From assembly GCF_013106755.1 (NCBI RefSeq), contig NZ_WHPF01000008.1, positions 62,001-126,000 of the forward strand: a stretch of 64,000 nt of DNA, in the 5' to 3' direction. Shown here in pieces: positions 45,635-54,206 of the stretch; the stretch's first letter is position 1; each line of letters starts with the position of its first letter. Below the pieces are notes generated by a model, which was not told the origin of the DNA, did not search any database, and saw only the letters and a program-made list of their open reading frames with translations. The stretch is from Limnovirga soli. GTDB lineage: Bacteria; Bacteroidota; Bacteroidia; Chitinophagales; Chitinophagaceae. Made by a program: the position numbers and the translations under genes.

Positions 45635-46456
45635 ATGAAATTCAACTTCAGAAGTTTATTCATTTGCACAGCACTTTCTACCGTTTTATTTTCTTGTCAA
45701 AAAACAGATAAAACTGTACCATCTTCAACCAATGTTATTTCATCAGAAGTATTGGCTAAAATTGCCGATAAGGGCTTTAGTACCGATGGTGTTATGGTTG
45801 CCAATGGCGGATATATTGTAGAGAATGATATCTTTCTTTCTAATGAAGATTTAGCTAAGCCTTTAGCACAAGGCCCTAACTTAAGAGTAGGCGATGAAGA
45901 GCAATACCACACTACTTTATTGGTAACCCGTTTACCACGTGTTATTACTGTTTCTATTTCAGGTTTTGCTGATCCTGTTTTTTCATTGGCTACTGATTCT
46001 GCTATTGCCCGTTATAATAAACTGGGTTTAAAACTAACTTTCCAAAGAGTTGCTTCTGGTGGTAATATACAAATCATTGGTGCCGATCTTGGTGGCGGTG
46101 GTGTATTGGGCCAGTCTTCTGGTTTCCCAACTGCAGCCGGCAACCCTGCTTCTCCAATAACTTTAAATAGCCGTGCAGGTACTTTTGGTACAAATCCAAG
46201 TGTACAATGGATGACAACTATTATTGCTCACGAATTGGGACATACCATTGGTTTCAGACATACTGATTATAAGAACCGTAAATACAGTTGTGGTGGTTTT
46301 AAATACAACGAAGGTCAATCAACTGTAGGTGCTATCTGGATTCCTGGAACACCAAAAACAGGTGACCCTAATAGCTGGATGCTGGCCTGTACCGATGGTA
46401 CCAACCGCCCTTTTAATGCCAACGATATAATTGCGCTTAATTACTTATACAAATAA
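45635..46456 (+). CDS. HEIGH-type metallopeptidase lipoprotein, copy 3
   Basis: A 273-residue paralogue with lipobox VLFSC. Zinc site HELGHTIGFRHTDY; SWMLACTDGTNRPFN is kept. It is closer to copy 2 than to copy 1 around ISGFADPVFS, where copy 1 reads VTNLDPIWT. Copy 3 has EEQYHTTLLVTRLPR where the others have RTTxLVTGLPR. A tandem triplication followed by divergence explains the array. Ends at its own terminator. Confidence 0.87.
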   Translation: MKFNFRSLFICTALSTVLFSCQKTDKTVPSSTNVISSEVLAKIADKGFSTDGVMVANGGYIVENDIFLSNEDLAKPLAQGPNLRVGDEEQYHTTLLVTRLPRVITVSISGFADPVFSLATDSAIARYNKLGLKLTFQRVASGGNIQIIGADLGGGGVLGQSSGFPTAAGNPASPITLNSRAGTFGTNPSVQWMTTIIAHELGHTIGFRHTDYKNRKYSCGGFKYNEGQSTVGAIWIPGTPKTGDPNSWMLACTDGTNRPFNANDIIALNYLYK

Positions 46457-46476
46457 AAAATTACCTCCCTTCTCGT

Positions 46477-46508
46477 AAATCGCTCCACTTATTGGGGCGA
46501 TTTTTTTT
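46477..46508 (+). terminator. Terminator after metallopeptidase copy 3
   Basis: An 11-bp stem (AAATCGCTCCA against TGGGGCGATTT, one G-T pair) with a 5-nt loop and an 8-T run. Confidence 0.92.
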
Positions 46509-46541
46509 GGTGCCCGGCTAGGGAATATTTATGCAGCTTTA

Positions 46542-46731
46542 CTTGCGTCGCACACTTGAACGTTTGGTTCTTTGCGCAGCAATTATTTAGCCGCTAACAA
46601 ATCACATGGTCGTATTTAAAATTGTGTGATTCAATAGGCATTTAACAAAAAGCGTGTACCAAAAATAGGGCGCACACCGCTACATAATAAATGATGCCAT
46701 GAAAACAGAACCTTGAACCGAGCGTGGCAAG
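46542..46731. repeat. Inverted pair, type A and type B repeats
   Basis: A plus-oriented A variant at 46542-46561 (CTTGCGTCGCACACTTGAAC), then GTTTGGTTC and GCAGC; a minus-oriented B core at 46708-46731 (GAACCTTGAACCGAGCGTGG, then CAAG). GCCCGGC lies at about 46512 and GCCGGCTACC at about 46753. The pair occupies the 324-bp gap between convergent genes. Confidence 0.9.
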
Positions 46732-46780
46732 TACAGCTGCCATTTGTACCAATGCCGGCTACCAAAATATTTGTATTGAT

Positions 46781-49474
46781 TTATGGTAAGGCAATCATTC
46801 GCATAGCATCAATCATGGCCTGATTAATGGCCAGGTTCATATTGTCGTTTGCTTCTGTAAAGTGCAGCCCAATTTGGTGACTGCCCGCAGTGAGGTATAG
46901 TTTTACCGCATTGCTATATCCCCAGTTACTCCATTCGTTGGTACCACGTTGTGGGAAAACCACAGCAGCTTTATTTGCGCCATCTAACAATACTGTTCTA
47001 ATAGCACATTTGTTTTCGGTATTGGTTGGTCCATTGCCATTGGCATAACGAAAATCAATGGTATACCAAGCCGATTTTGCCACCATTACAGGGATATTGA
47101 TGTTAGGGTTAATGGTATTGTTTATTTCTATAAACCCTGTTCCATTAAAACCTTTATAGTTGTAGTTGGCGGCTGGTGCAAATTCTTCAGCCTGATAAAT
47201 GGTGGTAACAGCATCTGCATACATTGCCAAAGGCTCGCTGGCAAATGAAGCCATATTGTTTTTATCAATGGCTATTACCTGGTAATAAGCTGTCTTGCTT
47301 TTTGGGGGCGCAAATTGGGTTTTTGTAGTTTGCAATATGGTTTTTCCATTTTGTATTATCTGGTATAGTACTGCATTAGCTATGGGTTGCCATTGTAAGT
47401 TGCTATTGTTAATAGTAACAATGGGCGTAGCTGGGGTAAATACTACCGGAACATTATTTAGTTTTTTGGGAGTTATCATCTTATTTGCTAACTGTATTAC
47501 AATGCTATGCTCACCTGTAATATTGGCTGGTAGTATGGGTGTAGACTGGGGCTTGCCATCAACAGTAATACGCTGAATGATATTGCCAAAGCCATTCATT
47601 TCTATGTTTAAAACAGCACTCCTGTAAGTGAAATTGGTAAGGGTTCTTTTACCATCAAATACTTTTGGTACAAATGGTTGAAAGGTGATACCATTGGTGT
47701 TAAATCGAATGCCAAAAAGTAGTTTTTGTACCAAACTAATATTGCCGGACAAACTCCATAACATATTGCTTGAGTTGATTTGAGTTCCGGAGAAATCGCC
47801 ATTGGAGGCTACAAAATTTTCTTTATTGGTTAAGAACATGGCAGCAGGCCTGTATATATCACCAATGCTTTTTAATACGGCTGTTTCGTTGCCCGCTTTT
47901 GCAGCGGCCCACATCCAATAGGTTTGTACAAATGGCCATACAGCATTATTATGATAGGGTGGAATGCCAGGTATTTGCGGGTAAATACAAGGTATACCAA
48001 AATTGGTAACCGGTGTATTGGCTATAATTTGCTGTTGTTGCGTAGGGCTGGCAATATCCCATAAAACGCATAGCGCTTCGCCCAGTGCTTCTGAACGGGG
48101 AGAAATTATTTTATGATTACGCCCATATAAGTATTGGGCATAATAACCTTTCTCAGGCATCCATAAATAGGTATTGATAGCTTTTTTTATATTGGCTGCT
48201 ATAGCATAATGTTTAGTAGCAACTACAGGCTCGTTTACAATAGAAGCCATTTGTGCTAATACCATGTTTGCGCGGTAATGTACGGCATTGGTACCCAAGC
48301 ATTCGCTTTCAAAAATATCGGCAGGCTGCATCCATTTTGGGTAGGTTTGTTCGCGCCAATCTAAAAAGGAGGATTCGCCTTTTACCAGACCGGTAAAAGC
48401 ATCATAGGCAATCTGCTCATCATCTTCAATAGAATTTTTAATAATCAGGTAGGCTTGTTTAAGCCAGTCTTCATCACCGGTAGCAGTATATATTTCCCAG
48501 GCGGCTGCGGCCCATATCATACGGTCGGTAGAGCAAGGGTAGGCGCCACCGGTACCTGTATCCTGAATGATGCAATTTTTCTTATTCACCTTGCGAAGCA
48601 GGCTGTTTATAGCAACTCTAGGTTGCAGGTGCGCCATTGCTAAAATAATGCTGTAACTAACATCTCTTGTCCAAACACCAGCCCATTCCTTTCCTGTTCT
48701 AAAAGTGCTGTCGGGCTCAATGGCTTTGGTCATTTCTTCCAGCGATAGGTTGTATAAAGCATCTGCAATTGGAAAAGTGGAACTGTATTGCGGAAAGGCG
48801 CTGGTATTTTTTGTTAATTGCCATTGCGCCTCGGTTTGTTTTTCGTCTGCACTGGTATTTAACAGTAAAGTAGTTTCGTAAATATGCTGGCCGGTATTAT
48901 CTTTTAATTGTAGTTGGGGGTGGTTTACCAGATTGTCAAAATCCCATATTAAAGGGGCCGTATTGCCTGCTACATATACACCTTTAAAATCCTCCTTATA
49001 TAATTTATTGCCATTAAAAGTGGTATAATAACCCTGTTGATTAAAGGCAGTAAAAACCTCGTTTAAATCTACCCTTATGGTAAGGGAAGTATTGGGTGCC
49101 AGATAAGTATTGTCAGCCTTATTGGTGCTGGCTTTTAGCTGCTTGCCAAAGCTGATAACCGGAGTAGTATAATTACCGTTTTGTCCGCTACAAATAAAAT
49201 GATGATCGGTGCCGGAGAGCATTTCATTATCCTTGCCGTTAATGCTGAATTTAAATATGATTTCGGGGCTTTTAAATTGATTGGCCGGGCTTTTATAATT
49301 TGATATAATACTGGTAGCAGAAAGCACTTTGGCTGTAAAATTACCTTGCACAACACTATCGCTATACAGGCTATATTCTTTGGTAACCAATAATGGTTTT
49401 TGCTGGGCTTTCACTTGTGATACAGGTAATAGATTGATGATGGCAATGCAACAGATGATATAACTATGTTTCAT
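46781..49474 (-). CDS. Secreted six-hairpin glycosidase with C-terminal carbohydrate-binding domain
   Basis: An 897-residue protein with a signal peptide (ending VKAQQ, residue 25). An N-terminal beta domain is followed by an (alpha/alpha)6 barrel from about 230 to 590, marked by EWAGVWTRDVSYS, STDRMIWAAAAWEIY and GIPCIYPQIPG. A fibronectin-like segment (about 675-740) and a CBM6/35-like C-terminal domain (IYQAEEF to MIDAMRM) follow. This looks like a glycogen-debranching or rhamnosidase-clan enzyme, but I cannot fix the GH family. It lacks the SusC/D partners usual for a polysaccharide locus. An A-type repeat lies upstream. Confidence 0.82.
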   Translation of the reverse strand: MKHSYIICCIAIINLLPVSQVKAQQKPLLVTKEYSLYSDSVVQGNFTAKVLSATSIISNYKSPANQFKSPEIIFKFSINGKDNEMLSGTDHHFICSGQNGNYTTPVISFGKQLKASTNKADNTYLAPNTSLTIRVDLNEVFTAFNQQGYYTTFNGNKLYKEDFKGVYVAGNTAPLIWDFDNLVNHPQLQLKDNTGQHIYETTLLLNTSADEKQTEAQWQLTKNTSAFPQYSSTFPIADALYNLSLEEMTKAIEPDSTFRTGKEWAGVWTRDVSYSIILAMAHLQPRVAINSLLRKVNKKNCIIQDTGTGGAYPCSTDRMIWAAAAWEIYTATGDEDWLKQAYLIIKNSIEDDEQIAYDAFTGLVKGESSFLDWREQTYPKWMQPADIFESECLGTNAVHYRANMVLAQMASIVNEPVVATKHYAIAANIKKAINTYLWMPEKGYYAQYLYGRNHKIISPRSEALGEALCVLWDIASPTQQQQIIANTPVTNFGIPCIYPQIPGIPPYHNNAVWPFVQTYWMWAAAKAGNETAVLKSIGDIYRPAAMFLTNKENFVASNGDFSGTQINSSNMLWSLSGNISLVQKLLFGIRFNTNGITFQPFVPKVFDGKRTLTNFTYRSAVLNIEMNGFGNIIQRITVDGKPQSTPILPANITGEHSIVIQLANKMITPKKLNNVPVVFTPATPIVTINNSNLQWQPIANAVLYQIIQNGKTILQTTKTQFAPPKSKTAYYQVIAIDKNNMASFASEPLAMYADAVTTIYQAEEFAPAANYNYKGFNGTGFIEINNTINPNINIPVMVAKSAWYTIDFRYANGNGPTNTENKCAIRTVLLDGANKAAVVFPQRGTNEWSNWGYSNAVKLYLTAGSHQIGLHFTEANDNMNLAINQAMIDAMRMIALP

Positions 49475-49580
49475 TTGAAGCGGATTTAAAAATACTGAAA
49501 AGCGGTATAGATTTCACTTGTAAAAGTACTTACTAAAATGCATTATTGTTTGGTGTTCTATGGCTGAAAAGTGTTATGGA

Positions 49581-49600
49581 GTACAAGAGTGCGACGCAAG
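49581..49600 (-). repeat. Dispersed intergenic repeat, core type A
   Basis: Exact reverse-complement type A core in the 292-bp divergent gap between the glycosidase and the PQQ dehydrogenase gene. Confidence 0.9.
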
Positions 49601-49766
49601 AATGATGAGATAATAATACAACAGCCGGGATTATAATTATAAACTACAACAGTGGTTTACTTTTAAGGAGTAAACAGTTAATTAGGGTTGTGCTATTGTT
49701 TAATTTCATAATTTAGAAAAGTATAAAGTTTGCATTACACTTCTTTAGTCATTTTAAAACTGTTGT

Positions 49767-51935
49767 ATGAGATTGCCTGCCATTATAGTTATTGCATGTT
49801 TGTATGTTGGTTGTACCATTTCCGGCGAAAAAGATAATTATGCCAACTGGGGTGTATATGGAGGCAATAAAGAAAATAACCGCTATTCTTCTTTAACACA
49901 AATTGATACGGGGAACGTAGCCCTTTTACAACCTGCATGGGTGTATCATACCGGCGATGCAGACAGCAATTTGACACAGATACAGGTAAACCCGATTATT
50001 GTTGATGAGATATTATACGGGGTGTCGCCCAAATTAAAATTATTTGCTTTGGATGCTGCCAGTGGAAAAGAAAAATGGGTATTTGATCCTGTGGCGTTTT
50101 TATCAACCGATGTAAAAATCAACGGTTATTTTATGATGAACGTTTGCCGCGGGGTAAGTTATTACACCGATGGGAAGGAGGATAAACGCCTCTTTTACTC
50201 GGCCAGCGCACAATTATTTTGTATAGATGCTGTAACCGGCAAACCCATTGCCAGCTTTGGCGATAAAGGTCATATAGATTTGCATAATGATTTAGGTTTA
50301 GATGCCAGTAACCTGTTTTTGGCGTCTACCACACCGGGTATGGTTTATAAAGACATGATTATTGTTGGTGCCCGCTTATCAGAAGATATGCCCGCCGCAC
50401 CCGGCCATATACGTGCCTACGATGTACATTCAGGTAAATTAAGATGGATATTTCATACCATACCACAGCCCGGTGAGCCCGGATACGAAAGCTGGGACGA
50501 CAGCACTGCCTATAACCATGTGGGTGGCGCTAATGCCTGGGCGGGTTTTAGCCTGGATGAAAAAAGAGGAATTCTTTATGCACCCATCGGCTCTGCCGTG
50601 TATGATTTTTATGGCGGCAAAAGAACCGGCACCAATTTATACGCTAATTCACTCCTGGCATTAGATGCCAATACCGGTAAAAAAATATGGCATTTTCAAA
50701 CAGTGCACCACGATATTTGGGACAGGGATTTACCCACTGCACCGGCATTGGTAACCATTACCAATAACGGTAAATTAATTGATGCCGTTGCGCAGCCAAC
50801 AAAAAGTGGTTTTGTTTTTTTATTCGATCGTACCAACGGTACACCGGTTTTCCCTATTGAAGAAAAGCCGGTACCCACCGTTTCTGATCTTGTGGGAGAA
50901 AAACCACATCCTACACAGCCTTTCCCTACCTGGCCTAAACCATTTGTAAGACAGTCGTTAACCACTGCCGATCTTAATACGCTGGTGCCGGATAGTTCTT
51001 ACCAGGATATCAAACAAAAACTCGCAGGCTATTCCACAGGTTTTATATTTAATACGCCCTCCAAAAGGGGTACAGTTATTTTTCCAGGTTATGATGGCGG
51101 TGCCGAATGGGGCGGCCCAGCAGTAGACCCCACCACTGGCATTAAGTATGTAAATGCCAGTGAAATGCCCTGGATACTTACCATGATAGATAACAAGGAT
51201 GAAACTCCTTTGCATGAAACCAATCTGGAAGCCGGTAAGCGCTTATATATGACCACCTGCATAGCCTGCCATGGGCCCGAAAGAAAAGGTGGTGGTAATT
51301 ACCCTTCATTGATAGGAATTGAGAAAAAATATAATGAAGACAGTGTGCTGCAACTGCTATCCTCGGGCCGTAGAATGATGCCTGCTTTTAACCAGTTATC
51401 GCTTACTGAAAAACAGGCCATCGCTTCTTTTGTGCTGGATTTAAAAGCCAAACAATCACTTGCTTTTATTGCACCCGTACGCAAAGATGATGGTTGGAGC
51501 CATATGCCGTATACTTCTACAGGCTATAATAAATTTCTTACAAAAGAAGGCTACCCGGCCGTTATGCCACCCTGGGGTACTTTAAATGCCATCGATTTAA
51601 ATACAGGTGAATTACTATGGAAAGATACACTGGGCGATTATCCTGAATTAAAAGCCAAAGGCTTGCATACAGGTACCGAAAACTATGGCGGTCCTGCAGT
51701 TACTGCTGGCGGACTGGTATTTATAGCCGCTACCCGTGATGCTAAAATAAGGGCATTTAATAAACGCACCGGCACATTGTTATGGGAGTATAGTTTGCCT
51801 GCTGCTGGTTTTGCAACGCCCTCTGTTTATGCGGTTAATGGCAAACAATACCTGGTAATTGCCTGTGGTGGAGGAAAGCTACGTCAGCCATCCGGTGATA
51901 GCTATATGGCGTTTGCCTTACCGGATAATAAGTAA
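49767..51935 (+). CDS. PQQ-dependent dehydrogenase with cytochrome c segment, lipoprotein
   Basis: A 722-residue quinoprotein with a beta-propeller of PQQ-binding blades. The signal ends in VGC (residue 15) with a lipobox-like start. Propeller blocks such as DAASGKEKWVF, DANTGKKIWHFQ and KRTGTLLWEYSL recur. A cytochrome c motif CIACH (Cys498, Cys501, His502) is inserted in a loop between propeller blades. VNGKQYLVIACGGGK closes it. It resembles quinoprotein glucose/alcohol dehydrogenases that pass electrons to the respiratory chain. No pqq synthesis genes are nearby, so the cofactor may be imported. The substrate is unknown. Confidence 0.88.
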   Translation: MRLPAIIVIACLYVGCTISGEKDNYANWGVYGGNKENNRYSSLTQIDTGNVALLQPAWVYHTGDADSNLTQIQVNPIIVDEILYGVSPKLKLFALDAASGKEKWVFDPVAFLSTDVKINGYFMMNVCRGVSYYTDGKEDKRLFYSASAQLFCIDAVTGKPIASFGDKGHIDLHNDLGLDASNLFLASTTPGMVYKDMIIVGARLSEDMPAAPGHIRAYDVHSGKLRWIFHTIPQPGEPGYESWDDSTAYNHVGGANAWAGFSLDEKRGILYAPIGSAVYDFYGGKRTGTNLYANSLLALDANTGKKIWHFQTVHHDIWDRDLPTAPALVTITNNGKLIDAVAQPTKSGFVFLFDRTNGTPVFPIEEKPVPTVSDLVGEKPHPTQPFPTWPKPFVRQSLTTADLNTLVPDSSYQDIKQKLAGYSTGFIFNTPSKRGTVIFPGYDGGAEWGGPAVDPTTGIKYVNASEMPWILTMIDNKDETPLHETNLEAGKRLYMTTCIACHGPERKGGGNYPSLIGIEKKYNEDSVLQLLSSGRRMMPAFNQLSLTEKQAIASFVLDLKAKQSLAFIAPVRKDDGWSHMPYTSTGYNKFLTKEGYPAVMPPWGTLNAIDLNTGELLWKDTLGDYPELKAKGLHTGTENYGGPAVTAGGLVFIAATRDAKIRAFNKRTGTLLWEYSLPAAGFATPSVYAVNGKQYLVIACGGGKLRQPSGDSYMAFALPDNK

Positions 51936-51972
51936 TTGTATTAGCCCGGCAATAGTAGTTAATGCGGCTTTA

Positions 51973-51990
51973 CTTGCGTCGCACACTGCG
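51973..51990 (+). repeat. Dispersed intergenic repeat, core type A short variant
   Basis: CTTGCGTCGCACACTGCG, then GCGTTTGGTTCGG; same short variant as at 29464. GCCCGGC lies at about 51944. It sits between convergent genes. Confidence 0.87.
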
Positions 51991-52013
51991 GCGTTTGGTT
52001 CGGTATTCAGCTT

Positions 52014-52868
52014 TTAATACAATTGCTCACTGCTAAAATGTCCGCCATTTTCCATAATATAAAATGGCTGTTGAATAGCGGTGGCTTCTTTGGCAAAATC
52101 CTGTACATCGGCCGTATTAAAACTAAACATATCGTAATGGCAGGGTATTACCAGCCGGGCTCCAATGGCTTTGCCTAAAGCCGCTGCTTCAGCAACATTT
52201 AGGTTGCCGGCTACTCCTCTTGCAGGGTCGTTGCCATTTATGGGTAAAATGGCAATATCTACATTAAAGGGTTTTAATAAGGCTACCATGCCATCGAATA
52301 AAAGGGTATCTCCGCTGTGGTAAATATTCCATTGGCCAAAAGAAATAATAAAGCCCATGCATTTGCAATTACCCTTTTCATCACGTTCAATAGTATTATG
52401 TGCGGCAGGAATGCCATAAAAACTTATTTCACCAATTGTAACAGAAGAATTGTCGTTCAGTCCAATTGGATATTCCAGCGGAATTTTGGCTCTTTCTGTA
52501 ACAAAATAGCGGTTAGCTTCCGGAATAATAAACTGTATACCTGGATTGTTTTGTAAAACCGGGATAATGGTTTCCGCATCCAGGTGATCTGTATGGTTAT
52601 GGCTGGAACTGAGTATATCAATATTTTTTAAAAGTGCAGGGTTTACAACCCTTTCACTCATACGAATATGCGGCTTGTTGGTGGCCGCATATTTGGTGGT
52701 TAGCGAATCTGATAAATAGGGGTCTAATAACAATCGCCTGTTATTCCATTGCAATAAATAACCACTTTGCCCCAACCACCATAAATCAAAATGAGAAGTA
52801 TCTGTTTTACACAGTTTGGTTTCCTGTATAAAAGCTTCGTCTTTAATGCGGGCTGCAATTAGTGGCAT
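52014..52868 (-). CDS. MBL-fold hydrolase, UlaG-like
   Basis: A 284-residue metallo-beta-lactamase-fold protein. WWLGQSGYLLQWNNRRLLLDPYLSD leads into the metal motif SHNHTDHLD; HSGDTLLFDG and IPCHYDMF supply the other ligands. This fits the UlaG/YtnP-like lactonase group (L-ascorbate-6-phosphate lactonase). It starts 2 bp after the stop of the short MetE gene, in a two-gene operon. Substrate unknown; the pairing with a methyl-transfer enzyme is unusual. Confidence 0.85.
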   Translation of the reverse strand: MPLIAARIKDEAFIQETKLCKTDTSHFDLWWLGQSGYLLQWNNRRLLLDPYLSDSLTTKYAATNKPHIRMSERVVNPALLKNIDILSSSHNHTDHLDAETIIPVLQNNPGIQFIIPEANRYFVTERAKIPLEYPIGLNDNSSVTIGEISFYGIPAAHNTIERDEKGNCKCMGFIISFGQWNIYHSGDTLLFDGMVALLKPFNVDIAILPINGNDPARGVAGNLNVAEAAALGKAIGARLVIPCHYDMFSFNTADVQDFAKEATAIQQPFYIMENGGHFSSEQLY

Positions 52869-52870
52869 TA

Positions 52871-53899
52871 TTATAAATTTTCTCTTACCATTTTAGCACC
52901 TTTTACCATATTGGCCAGTTTTTGCCTGGATGCCCAACGCGCTGTTTGGCTAAGTCCGCAATCGGGGGCAACAGCCAATTTTTCAGCAGGAATATATTGC
53001 AGGCATTGTTTAATTCGTTTTGCTACATCTTCCGGCGTTTCTATATAGTAATTCTTAACATCTACAATACCTACAGCCACATCCATTTTTTCGGCAAATA
53101 CCTGCAGTAATTCAATCTCTGCAAATTCGCGGTTGGCCATTTCTATGTGTACTTCATTTACATTAAAGTCAAGGAAATCGGGTATCATTGGTTTTATACT
53201 GCGGTAGCCAACAGGGCGCCCTTTAAAGTTGCCAAAACATAAATGGGTAGATAACCTGCATTTGCCAACAATAGGCGCTACAGTGCGGTTAAAAATGTCT
53301 GTAAAGCGCTTTGTGTCCTCTTTATAGGCATAGCAACTCATAGAGGGTTCGTCAACTGTAATTTCAGTACAGCCTGCGGCAACCAATGCTTCCAGCTCTT
53401 TACTTATAATAGGCAATAATGCTTCGGTAATGGCATAGCGGTCTTTATAAGTAGCATTGGGCAATAGCCTGCCACTTAAAGTAAATGGCCCGGGAACACT
53501 GGCTTTTAAAACCGGACCTTGCGGTGCCAGTTTTTGCAAACGCTGAAATTCTTTTACTACCCCTAAGCCATTTGGCGCTGTAAGCGTATCGATAATATTG
53601 TGTTTGCCGCGTTGATCGTGGGCGGCGGGGCCAAAACGCCTGGTTTCGGTTTCGTTGGCCTGTATGCCGTTGATATAGCCGTAAAAAGACAAGTTGAAAT
53701 CGAACCTTGTTTGTTCTCCATCTGTTATCACATCCAGTCCGCTTGATACCTGATCGTGGATGGCTGTAATAACGGCATCTTCTATCATTTCTTCAATGTC
53801 TGCAGCACCAAACTGTTGCAGGTGTTGGGTGGCAAATTCAAGCCAGCCGGGAAAGGGGTAACTGCCTACTACTGTTGTACGGATAGGAAATGGTTGCAT
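52871..53899 (-). CDS. Short cobalamin-independent methionine synthase family protein
   Basis: A 342-residue protein equivalent only to the C-terminal half of MetE. Zinc ligands are His219 and Cys221 (STHLCFGNF), Glu253 (VHIEM) and Cys314 (PDCGLSQTA). It should transfer a methyl group to a thiol, but the usual N-terminal half that binds methyltetrahydrofolate-polyglutamate is absent, so the methyl donor may differ. Archaeal-type MetE-C proteins are the closest concept. Operon with the MBL gene. Confidence 0.88.
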   Translation of the reverse strand: MQPFPIRTTVVGSYPFPGWLEFATQHLQQFGAADIEEMIEDAVITAIHDQVSSGLDVITDGEQTRFDFNLSFYGYINGIQANETETRRFGPAAHDQRGKHNIIDTLTAPNGLGVVKEFQRLQKLAPQGPVLKASVPGPFTLSGRLLPNATYKDRYAITEALLPIISKELEALVAAGCTEITVDEPSMSCYAYKEDTKRFTDIFNRTVAPIVGKCRLSTHLCFGNFKGRPVGYRSIKPMIPDFLDFNVNEVHIEMANREFAEIELLQVFAEKMDVAVGIVDVKNYYIETPEDVAKRIKQCLQYIPAEKLAVAPDCGLSQTARWASRQKLANMVKGAKMVRENL

Positions 53900-54010
53900 G
53901 GATTGCGTTTTTAGTTTTGAAAATTAAGGTTTTATGCTGGCTTTTTGCTTGAATGTCAGCAGCTTATTTTAAAATACTTTTTGCTGCTTTGCTGAATAAT
54001 GTGCTGAACG

Positions 54011-54029
54011 TTGCAGTGTGCGACGCAAG
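54011..54029 (-). repeat. Dispersed intergenic repeat, core type A variant
   Basis: TTGCAGTGTGCGACGCAAG, preceded by GCTGAACG and followed by AGAAGCC, then GCCGGGCC. It lies in the 307-bp divergent gap between the MetE-like gene and the propeller kinase gene; nothing else is recognisable there. Confidence 0.88.
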
Positions 54030-54206
54030 AGAAGCCGACGATTTAACTTTTGCCGGGCCAATAAAAAAAGGCGGGAATAGAAGGAATAAATATCTGTGTT
54101 TAACGCACTATATGTGTTAACTTTAATAGGCGCTAGCACAGCAGCAATTAAATTATTTTGTTGTTGTACCTGTATAGCATTTTACCCTGATTAAACCTTG
54201 GCCATT

